Assembly (NCBI RefSeq): GCF_040802235.1
Contig: NC_133158.1
Location: forward strand, 154,888,401 to 154,952,400
Length of the DNA: 64,000 bases
Origin: Manis javanica
Taxonomy: Eukaryota; Chordata; Mammalia; Pholidota; Manidae
Reading direction: 5' to 3'
The position numbers were made by a program, and so were the translations under genes. Under the pieces are notes generated by a model. The model worked only from the letters and a program-made list of their open reading frames with translations, was not told where the DNA came from and searched no databases. Every line of letters begins with the position of its first letter. Position 1 is the stretch's first letter. Below, piece by piece: positions 32,946-44,100 of the stretch.

Positions 32946-35900
32946 TGGGCAGAGACAATATCCATTAAGGAAGATTCTTGTTAAGTGTGGTGTTGATTGC
33001 ACGGGACCCCAGGAGTGGGTGGTAAACAACAGGACAACTCACCGGCTAATTAACCTCAACAAAAAACATGTTAAGGCTTAGTGTTTAAGAAAATATTTAC
33101 CTTCTTGTTATTTTTGTAGGCTGCCCCAGATTGTTTGCTGCACTGATACTGAGAAATACAGAACTGCATCCTTTCTGGCTTTGCTTGGTTGAGATTTTCA
33201 TTTCTCTGTTTTATACAGTCTCTCATTAGGCATCCTTTTATGCAAAATGAACACTCCATCACCTTTTGAATGAGCTGCTTCTCCATGACTTCTTTTTCTC
33301 CGACTTTGAAGACACCTTCACAACGTACCTACTGAACTCCACTCATCATTCCTCCAGCTTACTGCTACTTAGTCCGTAAAGCCTCTTAACACCTTTACTC
33401 TAGTTTCCAGAGCACATTATTTTTTATCTCTATTACCCCACTTTGTTAATCTCCCTTGCAGTTTAGTGATATGTATCCTTTAGTGTAGTTGCTGATTTGC
33501 CTGCAAGAACAGGTCTTATTTTCTTTTGTATATTTAGAGATAATATATTACTTATCTCTTGTATTTATTTAAGTGGCCATGTATTACTCACGTAGACCTC
33601 TGTAGTTTTCCGCCTGGGGCCAGGAACTCTTGCCAAAGGTAATAATATTTATTCACCTGTTTTTGGATTTAAAAAAATTAAACATATCCCCTCAATTGAA
33701 ATACTTATGTTTAACATTCTTTTTAAGAAGTATTTTTACTCAAAATTTATCATTTCAAGTTTGTTCAAGCTAATTAGAAACTCTTATTTAAAAATCTAAT
33801 TAAGCTCATTATGTTTTAGACTATCTTTTAGTAATAGTGAGGTTCTTGGGAAAAGATTGAGAACTATTCTTTTTGGTACTTTATAAAATTAAAAAATAAT
33901 GTACAAGTTTTTGCTACTTCCTTCCTAAATTTGAATTTTCTATCAAATAAATAGTAATTTTTAAACAAGCATATAGTGATTTATCTCTCACTAGAAGTAT
34001 CTGAAAGAGCCCCTCTTAGAATACCAGGCTAGCTGTGTTTCTCATCATTAAAAAACTTTATATTAATGTTATGGGTAAAATGTATGTCTTGCCCTTTTAA
34101 TTATCTTTCTTTTTCACATATTTATAATGTACCAACCATTGATATTTCCTGAAAAGCTCAATGTCTGAATATTTACAGCCAGCTGTGTTGACTTTAGTAT
34201 GCTAACCTAGGTTATCAATGCTTTAATGTTCATCTGAGGTTATATCTTATATTATTTCTTTTTGACCCAATACTGTACCTAGAAATATTTGAGAAATGGA
34301 AATTTTATTTTTAATATTATAAAATTAGCAATTCAAGCAGGATATTAAGGATGTTCTCATCCTAAAACTTCATGTGTTTATTAACTTAAATCTCTTGGAA
34401 TTTCTAATTCTATTAGATCAGTAGATTAAATTATAAAAATCTATTCTAATTCTTTTTTTTCTTCAAATTTGAGAAATGTGTTTGATTTTTTGCAGTTTTT
34501 AAAAAAACTTTTTAAAGGACTATTTGAAATAGGCAGCTTAAACCTAATTTTTAGGGCTAGCATAGGTGTGGTTATAGGATGCAGTAGTTTCGTGACTTGT
34601 GATGACTAAAAACTAATTTGCAATTAGAATATAGTTTCCCACATTAAAAAATAGTGTTTTTGATAACATCAAAAGTGCATTTAAAGTTTAAGCTTAATTT
34701 TCTAGCCATAAAGGAGGCAGAAAAGTATTCACCAATCTTTGAAAGATTCTTTAAAATAAAAAGAACTTTGGCCATGGCCATGACAAGAACTTAAATAATT
34801 CCATGGCCCAGAGTGGCACTTTCTTGATGCTGGGAAAAGGATCTTGGGCAGGATGCAAAGGAGGGGACAGATTCCAGGCAGGCCGAATGCTTCAGCACCT
34901 CTGTCTTCTGCCAGATAGGAACCCTTAGTAAGACAAAGCCAGGGGAGGAGGAAACAATTATCTCCTGGGAAAGTCCTCTGTAAGCTGGAACACCACAGAT
35001 TTCTCAGAGTGGGAGCTGGGATCAGAGTGTCTCCTGGTTCTTGATGAAACAATTCAGTCTGTTTCAAGGACATGAACCTGGGAAAATGATTGACTTGTGG
35101 AAAATGTTACTTGGGCATTTAGAAATAACCCTGCTATTATGCACTGGAAATCAGCCTTAATTTACAACTATATTTCTTGTTAAGTGTTAGAGGACTTACT
35201 AGGTAATTACTGTATTACAGCAATATTAGTAATGATAATAAGAGCATATGCTGAGTGTTTACTTCAAGGTAGATACAAGATATTCATTATATTATTTAAT
35301 TAAGAATTTTACTTAGCATTCATTTTATGTTACTTCCCCTGCCCATCAGCTGTTGTTGTACCCAGGAATCTGTTCTTGATCAAAATCAGTATAAGGAAAC
35401 TCAGTTATAAATAAATCTTAAAAGATTTTATAGCCTTATAATTTCCTATGCCTTATCTTCTTTATTTTAAAAAATGGTTCAGAGATGTACCATTATTTTC
35501 TGATTTTGATAATTCTGTGATGTAGGTTGTTTAAATAAATGGGATAAGAGATATGAGGGAACTTTTTGTACTAATTTTGCCACTTTTCTATAAGTCTAAA
35601 ATTAATTAAAAACAAAGTCAAAAAGCCTCACAATTTATAACAATTCAGTTTATATCTTTTATTATTTTGTGGCAATAAAGCAATTCATCTTCAGTATACA
35701 GAACATTTTACATGCATATACACAAAAAGAACGTGAAAATCCCCTATCTCAACAAACTAAAGATTCCTGCTCTAAATATGTAAGTATAAATTCATTGAGC
35801 TATGTATGTATATGTATGTTTAGCATGTATTAGTTTCAATCACTGACTCTGCAAAGATAAAACTTTATATTTTTTTATTGAACTTAATTTTATCTAAATC

Positions 35901-36960
35901 TTTGGTTTGCCTAATGGGCAGTAACTTATTTTAGTTACTTTCAGGTACTTCAGTCATTTTAAGATTTAAAGTCAATTAAATTCAGGTTTCAAATTCAGTC
36001 CCACTTCTCTTGCCCATTTGGGTCTTATGTTTAGGCTCTATGCATCTTCTGCAGGCACCCACTATTGATATAACTCAGGCACCAGCATCCTGCTTCTGCT
36101 TACGAGAACCACACTTCAGTGAAAGCTTCCAGACTTCATAGGGCTGAAGACTCCCTGGGGACTGTCATAGGATTTTACAAAGCTGCCCTCGGGAAGCTTA
36201 ACAGTAGGACCCCTACCTACTAACATTTACTCCTTGACTGCCCTGACACATTTCTGACTCTATGAGACCCTAAGATCTGCAGAATCCTGAGGGTACTCTC
36301 TGGAAAATGAGGCATAGCTTCCTTTCTTGTGGTATTTCCAGAAACTTTGCTAGGCTATCCTCCCTCCCCTTGTGGTGCTTGGCCCTGGGTGATGGCATCT
36401 ATTTATTCTGTGAACTGTTGGGTGTCATTCCTGAAAATTCTTCTCTTCCATTGAACTTTGTGTCTATCTCTATTAGGGTGAATTAAGCAAACAAGTTCAT
36501 ATACAATATCATATATTAATCCAGAATCTATTAGTTATGACATAAACCTGGAAGTCTTTGAACTGAAGCCAGACTTCTAGAAATTCAGATTTTTAAATTT
36601 TTTTATTTTTTGTCAAGGGCTTCAAAATTCTATTTTGTTAAGAAACTATAACTTTTTTGCAGACACTAGTGAAAATTTGAGTACAAACTAGTTATTAGAA
36701 GACACCAGGGATTGACTTATTATTAATTTTGGGGGGTTTGAGAATAGTCTTGTGGTTACAATATTCATAATTTTTAGAGAAGTTAATGAAGAAGGCATTA
36801 TAGGCAGGGGGAGTTGTGAAGTGATAAGATTGTGAGGTAGGGGACAGATTATGAAGAGCCACATATGCCATTCTTGATTTTGTGCTTATAGCATCAAACA
36901 GTGTGGGAGAGACATGGTTAATCTGTATAAAGGGGGGGGTAAGATAAGAAGTGTGTTTGT
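32946..36960. other. Intergenic, mostly unrecognised
   Basis: Long AT-rich stretch. A weak L2/MIR3-like piece lies at about 33,310-33,560 and a MIR-like piece at about 35,210-35,340. A 114-codon minus-strand frame (34,729-35,073) has no recognised domain and is not called. Confidence 0.3.
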
Positions 36961-36974
36961 GGCTGGAGGATTTT

Positions 36975-37300
36975 TATTCCTTCCTGCCCTTCAGTACCCA
37001 TATCCAAATCCATAAGCAAACTCTGTTGGTTCTCTAAGCTTCATCACCTCCTCATTCCAAGCCACCATCTCTTACCTGGACACAATTTTTTCCTATCAAC
37101 TAACTAGTCTCTCTGCTTCTGTTCCATTCTTCATAAAGCTGTGAGAGTGAATTTTTTAAAGCCTAATTCAGATTGTCATTCTCCTGCATTTAATGGCTCT
37201 CTACTGCATTTAAATAAAATGAAAACTCTAGCATAGACCATAAATTTCTATGTAATCTGGCTCTTACCTTCCTCACTATCTTCTGTGTGCCACCCTCCTT
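36975..37300 (+). repeat. L2 LINE fragment
   Basis: L2-type series: CATCACCTCCTCATTCCAAG, CTAGTCTCTCTGCTTCTG, AAGCTGTGAGAGTGAATTTT, AATTCAGATTGTCATTCTCC, AATGGCTCTCTACTGCATTT, AATAAAATGAAAACTCTAGC, ATGTAATCTGGCTCTTACC. Confidence 0.65.
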
Positions 37301-37305
37301 ACATA

Positions 37306-38160
37306 TTAGGCTAACACAAAAGCCACTCTATTCAATTTTTTTTTTTCAGTTACAAATGTTCATTTTTCAGAAAATATTATCTGGTGTCATAGTTCTGAAT
37401 TTAAATCAGTATAACATTTTAATCAAACTAGTACAAACTGCATTTCATTTAAAAATTAAAATAAAAGTTTAATCGAAAGGGTGTTCAGGTTCAACTGCTA
37501 GATCTGAGATGACAAAAATGTTGACTTTAAATAGCAAATTTTTATTTCATTCCATCTGCATTCTTTAACCATGGGACAGTCATTACTCATAGGTCTTTAG
37601 TCTTTAAAGAGTCAGGTTTAATGTACCTTCATATTTGAATTTTATCTTTGACGCTAATGAGCATGGCTTCTTTATTAATTTTACACACAAAGTATTTTCA
37701 GTCTGGGCATTTTCAGGCTTATTTTCCAAGAACTTATTTAGAATCTGGCACACCAAAAATTAAGCTATATTGCCATTTGCCTCACAATACTTCCACACGA
37801 AAGGAAAGTAATTAAACTAATTTGAAATGCCACTATCTTCATCTTCCTCATCTGTTAGTGAAATAGTAAACTGCTGCAAATTCGATTTCTCACTCCACTG
37901 CTGGTTCATGTTTACAGATCATGATAGTTTAAGATAATGAACAAAATGCCTCTTGAAAAACTGTTTCACTGACCACCTCCCATACTCTGTTGAGAAGTAT
38001 CAATACTGATCACATTCACAAATACATTTCCTCATTGATCGTGCAAATGTCTTTGACACTGGGAGCATGAGTCCCTCCAGAGCTACAGTTACGAGCCTTA
38101 AGTGCAATTCAAGGCCACCACTAGTTTCTTAACCTGGTATGGCTCGCTGCACCAGTTAAA
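37306..38160 (-). pseudogene. Unidentified decayed coding element (retrocopy or mariner-like transposon)
   Basis: The minus strand carries a broken frame. Reading from about 38,130 to 37,818, it runs about 100 codons with two in-frame stops and protein-like text (pieces include VALEGLMLPVSKTFARSM and GRWSVKQFFKRHFVHYLK), ending in an acidic tail TDEEDEDSGISN before a stop. The edges are TTAGGCTAACACAAAAG (37308-37324) and, inverted, TTAACTGGTGCAG (38145-38157). Both are similar to mariner terminal repeats. I do not recognise the protein. A processed pseudogene is the alternative, with the poly-T at 37,337-37,346 as its tail. Confidence 0.3.
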
Positions 38161-38333
38161 AAGCCTACTAAATCAGCAAGCCTCTTCTAGGATCCCTAGG
38201 CACAGAGAGCCCTCCGGCCCCTTCGGTTGCAGCCAGTCCTCTGGTCTACCAGCCAAGACTCACCCCCCTCCCAGTCCCCCGGCTTTCTCAGTCTCCTCAC
38301 GCTCTCAAAAGCTCGCCGCGGGGCGCCTCGAAG

Positions 38334-38345
38334 CGCCCCCTACAG
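38334..38345. promoter_or_regulatory. CTCF-like motif (weak candidate)
   Basis: CGCCCCCTACAG matches most of the CTCF core, with mismatches at its 3' edge. It is about 950 bp upstream of the HLTF start codon. Confidence 0.2.
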
Positions 38346-38839
38346 TTTTTCGAGAAAAACAAGCTTCTTCCCGCCTGGTCGAGGAAGCCACGTGCCTGAG
38401 GGGAAGCTGGTCTCACCCACCGCTTCCAGCAATCACCAACAAAGCGGGTTGGGCCGTCATCGCATTTTTCTGCTTTCCTTTACCAGGCATGAAAATTTTC
38501 CTTTTAAAAAGAAGGAGGTGGAGGGAGGAACACCACAACTCTAAATTCCAGTTAAGCTCTTTTGAACGGTGTGCCTCAGATTCGCCAACGAGGCTTAAAA
38601 TGAATATTCTGAGGGTAACTACCCAGGGTCCACCACGGGAGATGAAGGGAAGTATCTCGCTAGTAGCCCCAGTGCTCATAAATCACAGCTTACTCAGTAT
38701 TAGATCTATTACATGTCAAGTCAGATGAGAAAATTAGAGGCCCGGATGGGGTAGGGCCTGAAGAATGTGGCTGAGGCTTAGAGAGTGGGGGAAACAGCGG
38801 AAAGCAGAACCGTTTCTCTCGGTTTGAAGCAGGGAATCA

Positions 38840-39280
38840 AATCGCGGACACCGCGGTTACAGCACTCGGGTTCCTGGGGCCGCGTGGCTTTCCCGCCCGC
38901 CGCCTGGGGGGCGGGGAAGAACCCGGATGATACTGTCCTAGCAGCCGGGACCCCCCACCGTCTTTGAATCGCTGCGCGGGGAGGAGTTGCCTTTCCTTCC
39001 GTGCACTGATTGGTTCGTCTCCATAGGCTTCTTCCTCGTGATTGGACTTTCTCAGTGCCAGTCTCAAAGCGACACTGGGATCTCAGATTGTTGCTAGAAG
39101 GAGACGGCGTCGACGACTGACTAGGCTGGCGGCGTTCTACCTTCCAGTAGTGCGCTCTTCCTCTGGCGCTGGAAGCCTGCCCTTGGCCTCTCTGCTGTGG
39201 GGCCTGGAAGGAGGAGTAGCGAGGCGGCTCGAGAACGATCCGGAGCGCCCAAGCGTTCCTCTCGTCATCCGCTCAGCGCC
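38840..39280 (+). promoter_or_regulatory. HLTF: HLTF promoter and 5' UTR (CpG-rich, paired CCAAT boxes)
   Basis: CpG-rich, TATA-less sequence ending at the HLTF ATG. Two inverted CCAAT boxes (ATTGG at 39009-39013 and 39041-39045) are 32 bp apart, the spacing typical of NF-Y pairs. A CHR-like TTTGAA lies at 38963-38968, upstream of them rather than at the usual downstream place. The 5' UTR is inferred to begin near 39.1 kb. The island continues into intron 1 to about 39.55 kb. Confidence 0.7.
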
Positions 39281-39300
39281 ATGTCCTGGATGTTCAAGAG
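39281..39300 (+). CDS. HLTF: HLTF coding exon 1
   Basis: ATG with GCGCC context encodes MSWMFK plus two bases of Arg7. The donor is GTAAAG. It lies in the CpG-rich promoter region. Confidence 0.95.
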
Positions 39301-41096
39301 GTAAAGGGGGCGGCGGGGGTGGGGCGCAGTGGGTAACCGCCTGGCGGCGTCCCCAAATGAACCTGACCTTCTCCGTGCGATTTGTGTAGCTTGTATTCGT
39401 TCTGCTCAGGGCTCACATAGCTGCAGGCGAAATAAATGCAGTTCTGGAGGGCAAGGGGAGGCTTCTCAGGCGAGTCTCGCGCCAGTGCCTTGGGGAATCT
39501 GTCAGGGGCTGTGGGGGGCATGGGGCCCAAAGCTCGTACTTCTTAGCCGGGATGGCATCACTGTTCAGCAAGACACCCGCTAGATGTCCACTGTGCGCTA
39601 GGCATTGTGCTTGGAATAAGGGCCGTGTAAGAACCCTTGTCCCCTAATAGTTCGCAGCTTCTGTGCAGGAATAGACGTGTAAATATGTCTTTGCTGAGGA
39701 GCTGAAAGAGCTATGCGCGACGTACAGGGAAAACGAAGGGGAAATAGCTTCTTTCTGTTTTTACGAGAGTAGACACTTCTGGAAGCCTCTCAGCTGACTT
39801 TACTTTTCGTTGTCCAAATTGTTTTGCATGTCTGTTTCTGAAACAAAAAGGGGTTGAGGTTACCCATAAACCAATGGGAATCGGAGGCTTGAGGTCAACC
39901 TCCCATGATGGCTTGGTTTGGATACCTGAATAAAATAAGGGTTCTGTTCGAATGGATGCTAAATGTGTTGCCTGTAAAGATAAAAACAGCTTCGTATGTA
40001 ATAATAGTTGTATATTTGCATTCTGTTTCAGTCTCTATTTAAATTTGGCAGGTAAAATTACAGGCATCACAAACATTTCAGTTTAAATCTATGATCACTA
40101 GTAAAGAGATTTATGAATCCTTATTCGAGTTTTCATTTTGAATACTCGTGAGTATAAGGTATTTCAAACAGGTAGGGTTCCTTGAAGCTTTCTGACACAT
40201 TACATCCAATCCCTACTTTAACCAGAGTAACTATTAATCTTTATACAGCATTTACCACATAAGATTTAATTGTCGAAATAAAGTGAGAAAACAGTTGACT
40301 TTCAATATAGTATGGTCTTTGAGAAGTACTTGGTTAAATATTGTATTGTTTTTCTGTGCTTTTTTTCCCTAAATAGAGATCCTGTTTGGAAATACTTGCA
40401 GACTGTCCAATATGGAGTCCATGGAAATTTTCCACGCCTCTCATATCCAACTTTCTTTCCCCGTTTTGAATTCCAAGATATTATCCCTCCAGATGACTTC
40501 CTAACTAGTGACGAAGAGCTAGATTCAGTTTTATTCGGAACTTTGAGAGGTCATGTAGTTGGGCTACGCTATTACACAGGAGTAGTGAGTATGATATTAG
40601 ATACCAAGTTAAAATATGATATGTTTATGATATTAACCTAGAAAATGAAAATTAGAAAGTGCTATGTGCAGTTAGAAGTAATTGAAATATATCTGGGCAA
40701 CAGACAAATACCTAATGACTAATATTCTTCTACATTTATATCATGCTTTCAATATACAGGGCACTTTTTACTGTAGGACCTCATTTGATTGCTGCAGTGA
40801 CTCTCCTATACCCTTTCTGTAACTGAAGAACTGAAGCTCAGGAAGGTTAAATAATTTGTCCAGAAAGCACAGACACTATGTTGTACACTTGCAAAATGAT
40901 TTGCAAGTCAGTCCGTTGCTTTTTCCTCTTCTGCCCCTCAGCACTCTATTACACTTTAATATTTTTAATTTAAAGAATATTAATTCCTAGAAGATAAGGG
41001 AATTGTCTATTTTTTGGTCCTTTTTTCCTTTCTGTAGTAAGACTGTCTCCCAGTTTTTCTTCCTGTGTCATTTTTCTGTATCTCTATTCTTTGCAT

Positions 41097-41128
<32 letters not shown>

Positions 41129-44100
41129 GAGAGAGGAACAGAGATAGAGAATGTAGGACTTCTTCTAATCAGTAGTTGTCTTTTTTATGTTTTCGTAGTT
41201 TGCCTCTGTGTTATCTAGATGATATACCTCTAGTTTGTTTTTTGTTATGAAAAATTTCAAACGTGCATACAAGTAGAATAGTTCAGTATACTCCCATATC
41301 CCTATCATTTGTTTCTATTACTTACTTCTTACAAAGTCTGGTCGTTTTTGTATTCTTCCTACTTTGGTCTCTAATTCTGGAATAGTTTTTCTAATTTTTT
41401 CCTGAAATTTATCAAGTTTATGTATTACCTTTGGTTATTAAGTCTCACAAGTCCAGATTCAGCAGTTGAGTTTTTTGCATGTTTGCTTCATCACTTTTTA
41501 GTACGAAAAATCCGAACTCTTGTCACTTTACATCCATATAATTCAGAATGTATTTCTAAAAAAAACTCAGATTTTCTTACATGTCACTTCAATACATAAC
41601 AAAATTAATAATTCTTTAATATATCTAATAACTAATCCATAATCAGCTTTCCTTATTGTTTAAAGATGTCTTTTTACAGTTCATTTTTTTCAAATCAGAA
41701 ACAAAACAAAGTTTATGTATTACCTTTGGTTGTTAAGTCTCACAAGTTACCCTCCTCCCACCCCCACTAAGTTTCATGTTATTTGTTGCAAAAACTACAT
41801 CTGTTTTGTGGAAAGTTCTGGGATTGTCAGTTCTTTGAGCCCTCCCCGCCCTTTTTTTTATGTTCGAGTTTCTCAAATCATTTTTTGGTTGTGTTCTTCA
41901 AGAGATTCCTTGGGAAAGAAGTCCATGATGTGGATTCCATGAGTCATTCTCCTGTATTTCGGTTGTATTGGAGTGTCTCAGATCATGTTATTGTCTGAAA
42001 TGTGTTGTCTAGGAGAGTTCTTAGGAAGGAACAATATTTCCTGACTGCTTGTATGTTTGTAATGTGATGTTTGTACTTGAAGGGCAGTTCAGCTTTTATA
42101 AAATCCTTGACCCATATTTTCTTTCCATGACATCTTGAAGTTGGATAAAATATTGCTGGTGAGAATCTGATGCCAAAACGATTTCTCCCCCACATAAGTG
42201 AATTGGAACTTTTTTGCCTGGGTAACTAAAAGATATTTTTCTTGTAAGTCAAATAGTTTTATTAGGGTGTGTCTTAGTGTTGACTGTTCTGTAAGTTCAT
42301 TTTCTTTTTCAGAAAATTTTCTTCAATTATAGTTTTAAATGTTTGTTTTGTTGCAGAGCTTTTTTTTCTTTTTCAGTGTCTCTATTCTACTGTCTATATA
42401 TTAGATCTACATATATTTATGCTATATATATATATATATATATGCCTATTACTTTCTCAATTTTTTTTTACTTTAACATTTTCATCATCTGTTTCCTTTA
42501 CCCTACTTCTTACAAAGTCTGATCGTTTTTGTATTCTTCCTACTTTGGCCTCTAATTCTGGAATCGTTTTTCTAATTTTTTCCTGATACTTATCAATTTT
42601 TTTATCCATCAGTTCTCTAGATCTCATACTTACCTTGGAGCTTTTCTTTTTCTGATGTGTGCTATTTTTTCAAAACTTACGTTGTTTCCTAGATTATTTT
42701 AAGCCATTGTGAAATATTAGATGGTTGTTAATGATCTTAGGATTATTTGACTATTTGCTGATCTTAGAATAATTTCTATGACTCTGGTAAGCTAATAAAA
42801 GTGGTGCGCTGATTAAAATTAATCATCTCTTAGCATTTTTTCATTTTTCAAAATGTGTTATACCTTCCTTAGGTTCTTTTATTTTTAGATTCTTGATTTG
42901 AACACCTAATTTTAATCTATTCAGTAATAAAAGTTCTTGATCTTGTGAATTTTCTTCAAAGTACTGAATTGGCTGCATCTCCTAAATTTTGTTGTATAAT
43001 AAAGTAGATTATTTCTTTTCTAGTCTAAAAATAGTTATAATTAGTTCTAATTCTGTCTTTTTGTTGTCTTGATCTTCCTGCTTTTTTCTGTGTCCTTTTT
43101 TGTCTTGCTGCTTGGACCATGTTTTTATTTTTATAGTCTCTAACATTTTGGCCTGTATGTATTGTTCTAAATTTTATTAGTAATTAGCTGTCATCTATAG
43201 TGAATGACAGTTATCTAATTAACTTGTTTTAGATGAAATGCTCAAAAAATGTTAGTTTTTTGCCCTACTTTTTTTGGGTTAAATACTTTCTTGTATTTGC
43301 ATGATCTGTTTTAAAGAAGATCATGTTATAGCAGTGGTAGAGGGTAGGTGGGCTAAGAGAGAACAGGGGTATGTTTCATAGAATATCTCCAAAATGCTAG
43401 AGAGGAATATACATCTGATAATGTGATTGGTCAAGCTATAGTCCCTTGAGTCAGTAGATGGATGTTGGGAGATGTTTAAAGCAACTTTCCTATGTTTTTT
43501 TTTCAGGTAGTTGAAAATAATAGGATAAAATATGCCATTCTAAAGTGCACAGTTGAATGGTTTTTAGATATTTACAGGTTTGTGCAACCATCCCCACTGT
43601 CTAGTTCCAGAACATTTTCATCACTCCAGAACGAATGATATCTCGTGGTTTTAATTTCAATTTCCCTGATTAGTGATGTGGAGCATCTTTTCATATGCCT
43701 TTTGGCCATCTGAATTTCTTCTTTGGAGAACTGTCCAGCTCCTCTGCCCATTTTTTAATTGGATTGTTCGCATTTTGTTTGTTGAGGTGCGTGAGCTCTT
43801 TATATGTTTTGGATGTCGACCCTTTGTCAGATCTGTGATTTATGAATATATTCTCCTATACTGTAGGATGCCTTTTTATTCTCTTGATGGTGTCCTTTGC
43901 TGTACAGAAGCTTTTCAGCTTGATATAGTTCCACTTGTTCATTTTTGCTTTTGTTTCCCTTTCCTGGGGAGCTATGTTCATGAAGAAGTCATTCATAAGT
44001 TTATGTCCAAGAGATTTTTGCCTATGTTTTTTCCTAAGAGTTTTATGGTTTCATGGCTTACATTCAGGTCTTTGATCCACTTCGAATTTACTTTTGTGTA

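Noticed and set aside
38102..38728. 208-codon plus-strand frame upstream of HLTF
   Set aside because: No known domain. It overlaps other frames in CpG-rich upstream DNA and begins inside the decayed element at 37.3-38.16 kb.
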